Below, one piece after another: positions 1-11,200 of a stretch of DNA of 64,000 nt. The notes under the pieces are model-generated. The model was not told the origin of the DNA, made no database searches, and saw nothing but the letters and a program-made list of their open reading frames with translations. Within the stretch, counting starts at the first letter, position 1. Each line of letters starts with the position of its first letter. The stretch is from Trichostrongylus colubriformis. Its lineage: Eukaryota > Nematoda > Chromadorea > Rhabditida > Trichostrongylidae. Position numbers and translations under genes: made by a program. The DNA lies in NCBI GenBank assembly GCA_963978905.1, contig OZ022260.1, positions 46,149,551 through 46,213,550 of the forward strand, given 5' to 3'.

Positions 1-324
1 TAAGGGCTGATAAGGAGCCTCGAAAGGCGAATGGCGGGAAATTCATATCTCGCGTCGCAGCAAAGCTGGGATCCTGAATTTTTACGGTAATGTAGGGGTG
101 GTAAGGGGACATTGATGATGAAGGAACGGAAGTGATAGCAACTGATAAGGGCTGATAAGGAGCCTCGAAAGGCGAATGGCGGGAAATTCATATCTCGCGT
201 CGCAGCAAAGCTGGGATCCTGAATTTTTAAGGTAATGTAGGGGTGGTAAGGGGACATCAGTGGTGGGGGAACGGATGTGATAGCAACTGATAAGGGCTGA
301 TAAGGAGCCTCGAAAGGCGAATGG
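1..324. repeat. 145-bp tandem repeat, two full units and a partial third
   Basis: The motif taagggctgataaggagcct recurs at 1, 146 and 291, so the period is 145 bp. Units one and two are nearly identical except around the ggggacat segment, and the third unit diverges after about 34 bases. The reverse complement of the same sequence, including ctttgctgcgac and gagatatgaattt, is found in diverged form near 6694-6870, so this is a dispersed family. Open frames here repeat with the units and are not considered genes. Confidence 0.9.
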
Positions 325-759
325 CAGCCGTGTTGTGATGGGCCGGTAAGGAAAGGAGGCATTACCTAGGGATACACCGAGGGTACCCATGTCACTCCCA
401 CAGTCCAGCGTCAATCATTTACAACCTGTCTGCACCACATACACCCCTGTCTCATTGTTATGGGGTGTGTTGCAAGTGTTCCAATTTCTAGAGGTCGGCG
501 CCGAACTGGGTCACCGCCCTTCGCGAGTTGTCCGAATGGTGACGTGTCCTGCCGTCTGGGCTCTCCCAGATTTGCCTAAGCCTCTTTAGGGGAGGAGCTT
601 AGGCAGCGTGTTTTACCTGTCTTTACCTGTTTGCAATCCGCCGCGCAACCTGACCTGACCTCACCAATCGGAACACTTGAACTCCACCCCATTAATATAT
701 GTCTCAACTGAACTGCTGTCTGGAAAGGTCGGGCATGTTAGAATTGGGTAGATGCTGAC
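325..759. other. Intergenic stretch, no gene seen
   Basis: Nothing convincing was found. A short inverted repeat, gcctaagc with gcttaggc, lies near 575-605. Confidence 0.5.
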
Positions 760-3700
760 CTAAGCGCACAGAGCACATAAGAATTAAGCCTAGCTCCGCC
801 CACTGTGAGCGGGGCTTGCGCGGAAACTGCCGGTGTTCAAATTTAAGTGCACGCTCAGGTTCCAAAAATCAGGCAGGCTAGGAATGGACCTGTAGAGGTC
901 GGGCAAGTTAGGGATGGGTTGGAGTAAGCCAAAATGTACGGAGCACATGAGAGGCAAGCTAAAACCAGAAGTTTGGTGTGTTTGTGTGTGTGTGCATGTG
1001 TCCGTTTTTTGTCACATAATCTACTCTCAACTCAATTGCAACGTGGAAAGGTCGGGCAAGTTGGGGATGGGTAGGGGTAGACCAAAGTGTGCGGAGCCCA
1101 TTAAGGACTAAGCCTAGCTCCGCCCACCATGAGCGGGACTCGCGCAGAAATGGTTGAAAAAATCGGCTAAATCAAGAGTGGGCCTGTAGGGATCGGGCAA
1201 GTTAGGACTCGGTAGGGCCTCATCTCAACTGTATCCTGGAGGGTCGCGCGAGTTGGGAGTGGGGAGGGGCTGACCTAAGCGTACAGAGCATATAAGAACT
1301 AAGCCTAGCCCCTCCCACCATGGGCGGGTCCTGCGCCGAAATCGATGAATAAACGAATTTAGGTCCTCGCTCAGATGTTGGAAATCGGGCAACTTAGGAA
1401 AGAGTCTGTTGAAGTCGCGCATGTAAGGACTGGGGAGGGACTGACCAAAGTAAAGGGAACACACAGCAAGCAAATAAGGCACGGGCCTGTGGAGGTCGGG
1501 CAGGTTAGGATTGGGTAGGGGTCATGTGTACGGAGCATATAAGTTTTAAGCTTAGCTCCGCCCACCATGGGCTGGGCTCGCGCCGAAATCGATGAATAAA
1601 CGAATTCAGGTCTTCGCTCAAGTGCTGAAAATCGGGCAAGTTAGGAAAGGGTCTGTTGAATCGCACATGAAAGGACTGGGGAGGGACTGACCAAAGTGAA
1701 GGGTGCACACAACAAGCAAATAAGGCACGGGCTGTGGAGGTCGGGCAGGTTAGTATTGGGTAGGGACCAAGTGTACGGACCACATAAGTTCTAAGCCTAA
1801 CTCCGCCCACCGTGGGGGGGCCTGTGCCGAAACCGATGAGTGCTCCAATTTGAGTCCTCGCCTGGGTTCCGAAAATCGGGACGTTCAGGAATGGGACTGC
1901 TGAGGTCGTGCGAGTAAGGACTGGGTAGGAATAGACGAAAGTGTAGGGAGCAACAAGAAGCAAGTTAGGAGCGGACCTGTAGAGGTTGGGCAAGTTAGGT
2001 TAGCGTAGGGCAAACACAAGTGTACGGAGCACATGTATTCTAAGCCTACCTCCGCCCACCATGGGCTGGACTTGCGCCGAAATCGATAAATAAACGAATT
2101 TAAGTCCTCGCTTAAGTGCAGAAAATCGGGCAAGTTAGGAAAGGGTTGTTGAAGTCGTGCGTGTAAGGACTGGATAGGGACAGACCAAAATGTAGGGAGC
2201 ACACAAGAAGCAATTTAGGAACGGGCCTGTAGAGGTAGGGCAAGTTAGGATAGCACAGGGCAAACACAAGTGTACGGAGCACATGTATTCTAAGCCTACC
2301 TCCGCCCACCATGGGCTGGGCTCGCGCTGAAATCGATGAATAAACGAATTCAGGTCTTCGCTCAAGTGCTGAAAATCGGGCAAGTTAGGAAAGGGTCTGT
2401 TGAATCGCACATGAAAGGACTGGGGAGGGACTGACCAAAGTGAAGGGTGCACACAACAAGCAAATAAGGCACGGGCTGTGGAGGTCGGGCAGGTTAGTAT
2501 TGGGTAGGGACCAAGTGTACGGACCACATAAGTTCTAAGCCTAACTCCGCCCACCGTGGGGGGGGCCTGTGCCGAAACCGATGAGTGCTCCAATTTGAGT
2601 CCTCACCTGGGTTTCGAAAATCGGGACGTTCAGGAATGGGACTGCTCAGGTCGTGCGAGTAAGGACTGGGTAGGAATAGACGAAAGTGTAGGGAGCAACA
2701 AGAAGCAAGTTAGGAGCGGGCCTGTAGAGGTTGGGCAAGTTAGGTTAGCGTAGGGCAAACACAAGTGTACGGAGCACATGTATTCTAAGCCTACCTCCGC
2801 CCACCATGGGCTGGACTTGCGCCGAAATCGATAAATAAACGAATTTAAGTCCTCGCTTAAGTGCAGAAAATCGGGCAAGTTAGGAAAGGGTTGTTGAAGT
2901 CGTGCGTGTAAGGACTGGATAGGGACAGACCAAAATGTAGGGAGCACACAAGAAGCAAATTAGGAACGGGCCTGTAGAGGTAGGGCAAGTTAGGATAGCG
3001 TAAAAACATAAGTGTACGGAACACATAAGTTCTAAGCCTAGCTCCGCCCACCATGGGCTGGGCTTGCGCCGAAACCGATGTGCACAAATTTAAGTCCTCG
3101 CCTGTGTGCCAAAAATCGGGAAGGTCAGGAATGGGACTGCTGAGGTCGTGCGAGTAAGGACTGGGTAGGAACAGACAAAAGTGTAGGGAGCAACAAGAAG
3201 CAAGTTAGGAACGGGCCTGTAGAGGTAGGGCAAGTTAGGATAGCACAGGGCAAACACAAGTGTACGGAGCACATGTATTCTAAGCCTACCTCCGCCCACC
3301 ATGGGCTGGGCTCGCGCTGAAATCGATGAATAAACGAATTCAGGTCTTCGCTCAAGTATTGAAAATCGGGCAAGTTAGGAAAGGGTCTGTTGAATCGCAC
3401 ATGTAAGGACTGGGGAGGGACTGACCAAAGTGAAGGGTGCACACAACAAGCAAATAAGGCACGGGCCTGTGGAGGTCGGGCAGGTTAGGATTGGGTAGGG
3501 GTCACGTGTACGGAGCATATAAGTTTTAAGCTTAGCTCCGCCCACCATGGGTGGGGCCTGCGCCGAAACCGATGGGTACTCAAATTTATAAACCCTCGCT
3601 TGGGTTCCGAAAATCGGGAAGGTCAGGAATGGGACTGCTCAGGTCGTGCGAGTAAGAACTGGATAGGGACAGACCAAAATGTAGGGAGCACACAAGAAGC

Positions 3701-3760
3701 AAATTAGGTACGGGGTGTGGAGGTCGGGCAGGTTAGGAGTGAGTAGGAGTCAACCCACCA
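760..3760. repeat. Satellite array, ~247-bp monomers with higher-order repeats
   Basis: The landmark ctccgcccacc recurs near 1119, 1556, 1803, 2051, 2301, 2546, 2797, 3043, 3291 and 3537, giving a monomer of about 245-250 bp. Each monomer also carries gaaatcgatgaataaacgaa, aaatcgggcaagttagga and a ggtcgggcaggttagg block. Monomers 1567-2300 and 2310-3040 match almost base for base at an offset of about 744 bp (three monomers). Another close match starts near 3299, four monomers on. The higher-order unit is therefore irregular, as expected from unequal exchange. Units before about 1500 are more diverged. Open frames in the array shift with the monomers and are not genes. Confidence 0.93.
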
Positions 3761-4236
3761 AACTTATGTATCTCTCGGCAATCAGTTAAGGTCAATGTTT
3801 CTTATAGAACTGAAACATGCACGTCCTCTCCAAACTTTTAATCCTCAAAAGTCAATTACTACGGAGCGCCTCAGCGCTCACGATGAGACACCTCCAACTG
3901 CTGCCGCTCCTTTTAGAGTGGCCGCCCCTCTGCGATTGTGCCTTACACACTTGGATCAAAGATGGGAAGGGGGTCTTCTTACTTGGATTTTTTGACCGTT
4001 TCGATCCATCTTCCTTACTTTGGTACTACTAAGTGCTTCGTGTTCGTATCGAATCCTGCCTTTCTTTTAAGGGGTTTTGCCTTCAGTGGGGAAGAGGTTA
4101 CAGATGGGTGTGGTGTCTCTTATTTCAACCAAAGCCGATGATCGTTGGAGGTTTGCTCACAATATATACAAGCCGCATATTATCCGTTCCCTGCTGCTAT
4201 GTGCGCTCTCTATACACAGGGCCTATTGCTGCTGCA
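3761..4236. other. Intergenic stretch, no gene seen
   Basis: Transition from the satellite to non-repetitive sequence. Open frames are short and show no recognisable domain. Confidence 0.5.
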
Positions 4237-4424
4237 ATGCGCGCGAAGCGCGCATGCGAAAGTCGGCTCGCCGCGCTAGCGGCGAGCCGAGAGTCGCTCC
4301 TCACTACAAAGCAAAAAGCCCCAAAGCCACCCTGCCGGGGCGGCGAAGCCGCCCCTACGAGGATTGGCCGGCTTCGCCGGCCAATCCGAGTCCAGGAAGG
4401 TTGGCCGGCGTCAGCCGGCCAACC
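4237..4424. repeat. Cluster of five perfect GC-rich hairpins
   Basis: Five perfect inverted repeats follow one another: 4237-4244/4248-4255 (8 bp, loop gaa), 4263-4274/4279-4290 (12 bp, loop gcta), 4337-4344/4348-4355 (8 bp, loop gaa), 4361-4372/4376-4387 (12 bp, loop ttc) and 4399-4409/4414-4424 (11 bp, loop gtca). The stems are almost entirely G and C and three loops are gaa or ttc, unlike the AT-richer surroundings. I do not recognise the family. The look is like palindromic repeats of some bacteria and organelles, but that is only a resemblance. Confidence 0.9.
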
Positions 4425-5249
4425 CGACTGGTTTTATAAAATGCACAAATTCACTGTTGAGAAGGTACAGCGGTCCAATCACAATGAAGAGTGCTATCTG
4501 GTCTCAATTCAAGTTCTAGCATGGGTTTTTAAACCCTTCTTTTTTATCTTTCATACCTGCCGCGTTACTTGTACGACTTTATCCTTACCTACTACATTAT
4601 CTATTACATAATATTATATGATATATTATTTGTCTATCCTTATCCTTACCTACTCTATCCTTATCTATCTATTCATCCTTCAGTTTCAGCCTTACTCTTT
4701 CTCATCAGAAGATGAACACATAACCCATGGTCGCCACGCTTTCGTTTTGATGAAGATCGAATTCTGCTAGGTCTTTTTGTTAGGTTCTTGTTTTTCCTAC
4801 TTTGTCACAAGCTTGGAATTTTTCTACCGTGAGCTTTTAATTTCCGTGATAAACCGTAAAAGTACCGGAACCTGAAGGAATTGTCGTATAGGAACCCTTT
4901 TGGGGAGAAGTCGTATTTTTTGGAAATTTTCCTCGCCACATTTAACCCTGCCTGCCACAGTCCCTGAGCGACTTGCTGAATCACCCTCTGTGGTGCTTTT
5001 GAACTACAATTCCTGAACAATATGGAGCGTGGCAATTGAGGAGTGTGGTAACCTTTACACTTGTGGATGACTGACAAAACCTCACTTTTAAAATTGTTTA
5101 AAAACTTTATTATTACAAGACTGAAAATATGCAGTCTATTGAAGTAAGTAGGCCGTTGGTCCACCCATTTCCCAGTCGTAAGGAAATTCTTGCACTCGAG
5201 ATGATTGCAGAGCCCGTCGCATGATCTAAGCACGGTATTAAGCACGGTA
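4425..5249. other. Intergenic stretch 3' of the kinase; partial hAT-like end
   Basis: Near 4905-4960 the sequence gtcgtattttttggaaat followed by aaccctg resembles the right end of the CAGGGTCAAGC element family, so it is probably a decayed fragment. The minus-strand AATAAA read from about 5107-5112 could be the polyadenylation signal of the kinase gene. No independent gene is seen. Confidence 0.45.
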
Positions 5250-8200
5250 TTACAACATTTCCTTCTGATCAAATCGAGCAATGATTTTCAAAAGCTCTAC
5301 GTGGTGCAACCACTTGAAGATATTGAATACTATAATGTGTTCATATACGTTACAATGCGAAATGCTGTGTCAAATAAATGTAAACTGAAAGAAAGAAATA
5401 CTTACTCCATAAATGTACTGATAGTTTGGTGCGTCATAGTACTTCAATCCGTCAATATACTGCAGTGCCTCGATGTATTCACGAGGGCAAGGTGGTGGGA
5501 AGAGTTCCATGATATACATAGGCTGACGCACGCGTTTTTTGTACTCGCCTACCTAAAAACCATGAAATCTGGGACATGTAAGAAATTCTTATGCTCGAGC
5601 ATGTTTGCATGGCGCTTCAGCCTGAACTACAACATGATAAGCGACAATACCTTAGTCTTGGTTCACTTACCAAGACAAAACAACGTGCAAAAACCTTAAC
5701 AACATAAAAAATGAGGCTTTCTGTCGCAGCTCTCGTGCGAGTGCTGCGTCCTAAAATCGAGTTTTGGCCTTGTGGTGTCAAAAATTCTAACAATATTACC
5801 TGTTTTGGATTCATCACTAGAATTTGTGTCTTAACTTATCTTATCGCAATGTTCGTAAGGTTCTTATGCCATGTAAACGCCATGATGGAAAATGCTGCGT
5901 TCAGTGCCTGTTGTGGCATGGTGGGATGTTCGCGGTTGGGTTGAACTTGAGCTGGCATGTTAAATGAAGATGGGCAGTGACGTCGCAACGAGGGCGCAAC
6001 CCATGCATGGATCTCTTCCCCCTAATAGGGTGAGCATCTAATCCAGTTGTCCCATGGTGATTTAGGAGCTGTGATCAAACAATGAAATGCTCGTGGGTGT
6101 AAAGCCGAACAAAGCAGCCATGAATCGCCGTAAACACCTGTAACCGCTTACGAACTTGATTCATATCTTGTATCTCCTTCCATGGAAGACGGCCGTGCGT
6201 GAATTCAACCAACATGTATACCCAAGTTTCACAGTCGTCCTTCCTGAATGGTTTGATAACACAGCATCGTAGTTTGCCTTACGTAGCCTCAGACCAAAAG
6301 TCGGTCTCATTACGTTGAAGCCACTGCACGTAGCAAGTTCCAACTTCTCTCTTCGTAGAACCTCGGCATCGTTATTAGTTTGATATTCTTCTGTTACGCC
6401 AACGAGGCCTAGGCCGTAATTAAATGTTCCACCTAAAAACCTCGTTGGCGTAACAGAAGAATATCAAACTGCACGTAGCGTTCTGTATGTGCTATTTTTG
6501 CTTGAGCTCTAGAAAGACGAAAACCCCTTCATTCGTATTAAAAATATATGTTCGGGACCAATGCGAAAAGCAAAACGGATTGGACGACTCTAGCCTTTTT
6601 ACGTTCCTTATCAAATCTTATCAATCGTTATCAATGCGGGACACCCACCATTAATGTTCCCGTCCCACCCCACATAACACCTATGTGTGTTAGAGCTCTT
6701 GGATCAATGCGAAAGGCGAAACGGATTTGGCAATCGCCTTCCAAGGCTCCTTATCAGTCCTTGTCAGCTGCTATCACTTTCGGTCCACCACCATTGGGGT
6801 TCCCTTGACACCCTCTATATCACTTGTAAAATTCAGCGTCCCAGCTTTGCTGCGACCCGAGATATGAATTTCGTGACAAACAGACGAACACACACACACG
6901 CACAGACATTCTAAGCGAATTATATATAGTAGGGTTGTAGCCATTACACCGTTTGCCCTCCCATGCCCACCAATTCCCAATCTTCGCGAACAGATTTCGT
7001 AGATTCATATGTCGAATGTACGTCCAGAGTAAGAGTAATGACTGATATAAATTTCGAGTATCGTGATGATTATTGTTTCTTTTCAACTTTTGAGTTGTAC
7101 CTGCAGAGCTCCCTCTGAAGGTGACAGGAGATCGGAGCATACCGTACCGTCCCACGAAAACCAGCCGCTTGTCGTGGTTTGCGAATAACTCCCTGAAAAT
7201 TTCCAGCGATCTCATCCTATTGCGAGTAAGGGCCTTCATTGAAATCTGTTCATATTCACCTGATCATTTGTGAACTTTCTGCACATACCAAAATCAAGTA
7301 TGTACACCTTACGCAACTCGTTGAGCTCAGCACGCCCTATTGTGTAATTACCGGGCTTGACATCACGATGGAGATAACCAATATTGTGAAGATCTGCAAT
7401 ACATGTTGTTGGCAAAAGTGTTTTAGTTGCACAGATGTAGGATAGAGTTAGCAGACCTCAGAAACCCACGAAAGATTCGAAGAGTGTTGTGTTCCCAATA
7501 TGCTCAGCCTTCTTCGACAAAACTACACGCCCACGAATAAAACCGTGGTATACGACAGTCGAACTGTCGCACAGTATCGCGTAAGACGGTACACTTATGC
7601 AATGAGGATATTGGAGTAAGACAGCGGCCAACTGATATCAGAGAGGTCCGCGATAAGCGCAGTACTGTGTGCCAGCTCAACTATTACGTTGGAGATAAGT
7701 CTTGCTACACATGCGACTTTTCTTCCAATTTGTTGTTACTTCAGAACTCTAAGATATGTATAGACAATATAATCGTGGTCTTCTACCACTTACCTTCACT
7801 GACCGGGTAGCGCCTTGATGCCTATCGCTGAGAAGTTTATGATCTACTATTTGGGAGTCCCGTAGATGCACAATTCGAGCGCGGCCGCATAAAGGAACTT
7901 CTTGCTTTCTATATGACGCTCAGAGCCCCGATCAAGTAGTATAGGGTGGGGTCCACGAGTATAGGCCGAATTTCCGCGCGGCCGCGCGCGATGAGCGGCA
8001 CGGCGGGTGATAGTGCCAGTGGCAGGGCATGGCAGCCTTTAAGCGAGGCAGTGTGGCATGAGTGGAAAGCGCAGACGTGACGCAGTCACGCTCAGCCGGG
8101 AGAACAAGGCAATCGATACGGCGAGTCGTACGGGGGCCCGCTAGTGAAACGCCGCGAAGCGGAAATTCGACCTGGTGGACGCAGGGTCAAGCCTCCGTTG

Positions 8201-11200
8201 AGGAATCCTCAACAGGGGGGTCGTAATTGATCCCCTATGAGGGGGGGTCGTAATTGTTGAGGTAGGCAGTGATCAAGAGAATTTCTCAGGCTGAGGGTCT
8301 AAAGTGTGAGGAGAGAAATGATAAAACTGACTAGCTGGGTTTGAACCCGAAGCTAATTTAAACTAATCATCATGGAAACCTCATGCATGGCGCGATCCAC
8401 AAGGAAGCCAACCAATGCCAATAACCCTTTCATTGGTCCGCCGGCACCGGAACCACGTACAGAGACACCTCCAAAATTCACCGATTAACCATGGAAAGCG
8501 ATATCTATCAACGGGTACCACCGTGGATGGCCACTGCAGAAACAATGGGATGAAAACGAGAAATCAGCTGATATGGACTTATTCCATATCTTACTACGAT
8601 CGCAAGTACGTAATCTAGTGTTAGCGGCCACTATGCGGACCGGAAAAACGTTTGTATTCATTGAGAATGTGGATGAAATCCTCATGCATGGCGCATCCCA
8701 CATAGAAGCTGACCGGCGCTTCTCGCCTTCCCACTAGGCCTCCGAGAGCGAAGGATGCATACTGGAAAAATTTCAGTAACAATGAATCGATTTTTGGGAA
8801 GATTCATGGGAAGATCTCGCAAATTCGACGAAAAAACGCTTTCCTCAACTGGCTTTTCTGAATTTTTCTTGCTTCGTTTTGAAGATGTGGCATAGCTCAG
8901 GTAGTCATTCGAAAGCGACAACCTAGCAGACCCTGCTTCACCAAAACGAACTCATATGGTTGAATTTGAAGGAAGTTATGGCCATTTCCGTGAAACACTT
9001 CGAAATTTTCCTCAACTAATCCTCAACTGGAAACCCATATCGAGAACTACGCAACCATTAGGGAAAGTAAGCAGCCAATAGATAGGTCTAAGGGAGTTAT
9101 CAGGAGAAACAGTTTACAACTGTTCGAAAGATGGGCTCTAGGTAAAGTTTGAAGTATTTCCAGAATGTGGAATTTAGTATGGGAAGATACCGCGCTCCAT
9201 CGTGATCGCCGCGTCGCAGCCGTCGCCGTATTGGGTACACAGGCAGTGTTCATGTAAGCTCTATTGTTTTGTTTTATTTTGTTTCTTTTTTCCTTCATAA
9301 ACATTGCTGCCAATGTAGAAGAAATAGTACAGAAACAGTAGAAATACATTTTTTACATTGAGACTCGTCACTGGAGTAGAATTTTATGAGTTCAAAAATT
9401 TAACACACACAGTATTTTTTCGTGAGGATTCTTCTTGGGGGATTCGGAAAGAAAGTGGTCACGTTTTTCGCTGCTAACCTTGGAGAGGACCGTTTTTTCA
9501 AAAGTTTTACCCTCGAACAGATCCAAATTAAAGGCACAGTTCGCGATAATATGATTATCTTGATTCCATCCCCGAGTAGATAGCCGCCTCCACAAGAGCA
9601 ATACTTGTGCCATCACCGCGGCGCGAAGGTGAGTGCTAAACGCGTGAAGAACCCGTAAATGAGATGGCGGCCACCGTCTCAAGATTACCCACACCCATCT
9701 TACGATTTGCCAGCAGAGAAGCGGTGGCATATACGTGTATAAGAGGCATGATATCGACTGCGATAAGAAAAGGTAGGGAAAATTTCCATGGGAACAGCAA
9801 CCTTATCGGATGATATTATCACGCAAAAACTTGTCGAAATGTTTGCCTCTGGTCTGGAGGCTCGTCGAAGCCAAAGGTCAGGGGCACCTGATTACCATGG
9901 TTTTTTGAAAGGATTATTCGGCTCTCTTTTCACTTATGTGTTCTTCAGCACCTCCAGAGTCCTTATGGAGCGTGATGACGCACGAAAATTATCGTGAACT
10001 GTGCCTTTAAGTTTGCATGTCAGGTTAAAAGCACAGTGATATTCGTAACAGTTTCTACCGAAACTAACAATAACAGACGTGAAAGAGGGGGGTCGTATTG
10101 AGACCCCTTTTGGGGGGGGGGTCGTATTTTTTGGAAATTTTCCTCAACTGGACGCTTGACCCTGCCAACCAGTAGTATATGATGCACGCTGGGGTAAGTG
10201 AATGCGCAGGAAGAACAGAAGCTCCACAGCTCTTTGTTACTTTCCTGCTCTAGCTTTACAACATGCTGGAACACATGGCCATGTTGCCAGAGAAGAATTG
10301 AAGGGTACCCCCAGTTAGCCTCTCTTTGTGGCTCTCCTTATTCGATTCTATACTACACTGCCAATGGTGCCCTTTTTTATGCTTGACTTGAAGTATTAAG
10401 CTTTCCTTCCCAGTTATGATGATACGACAATAAAACAGCCTTAGCCGATAGGTATTAAGAGCAGCGCGGAAATATGACGGCATTTTCAAACGAAAAAGAT
10501 AGTTTTTTAGCTGGAATTCGGCGTTGAAGAGCGAAAGCGTGCTCACACTGGCTACATTTTTACCCGGAAAATGTTCCCGAATCACTCCTCAAACAGAGTT
10601 TTTGGATAGTTTATAGATGACTGTATCATCATGGAGAGCACTGTGTAGAAGGATGTTGTGAGCTCAGCCTCTTCTATTCTAACAAAGTTTTACTCCAATT
10701 CTGACGAACTGTGCACGTATCGAGATAGTTTGAGCTCTGTAGTTATGTCCATGTCGTCTGTGCACCATACTTCTGCAAAGAAGGTATCTATTGAAAAATG
10801 GTCAGGCTACTTAGGTTACTTAGGCGACCCGTCCTTCAGCACGGCGATTGGCCTTGAGCGGGTCCCAACTTCTCTTCCACATTGAACGGTTCTTCGCTAT
10901 CCTCGTCCAGTGCACGACAGTCTCAAACGAAACGGGATCTCGGACGTTGTTTCGAAAAGCTAGCGAATTGGACCATCCCGTGGGCGGACGACCAGGTGGA
11001 CGTTTGTGGTGACGAGGGTATCACAACACAGTTGTTGTGCTTCATCGGCCGTCGTCTCGCCTCATCAGATGTACGGCAAACCTATGTTTTGCCTCGTCGC
11101 AGCTTTGAACCACATCTCGTACTTTTAATCTTGATCTCACGTCGACGGATGAAGGCCGAGTTCACGCTGTCGTGAAAGAGTAAGTTCAACAAACCGACGC

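Larger units (their letters stand above)
7944..10170. mobile_element. MULE-like GC-rich MITE, split by a hAT-like insertion
   Basis: The MITE begins gggtggggtccac at 7944. Its body runs to 8181, is interrupted by the element at 8182-10164, and its last bases ccaacc lie at 10165-10170. The 9-bp flank agtagtata is present on both sides, at 7935-7943 and 10171-10179, which is direct evidence that both pieces were one insertion. The interior shares gcagggcatggcagcc and ggcagtgtggcatg with the copies at 14913, 42102, 44368, 53271 and 62344. It lies in kinase intron 4. Confidence 0.85.

Noticed and set aside
760..3760. Many overlapping open frames with repeated peptide motifs on the minus strand
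   Set aside because: They repeat with the satellite monomers, shift frame between units and have no splice logic, so they are products of the tandem repeat.
4033..4611. 192-codon open frame across the hairpin cluster
   Set aside because: The frame is kept open by the GC-rich hairpins and has no recognisable domain or splice context.
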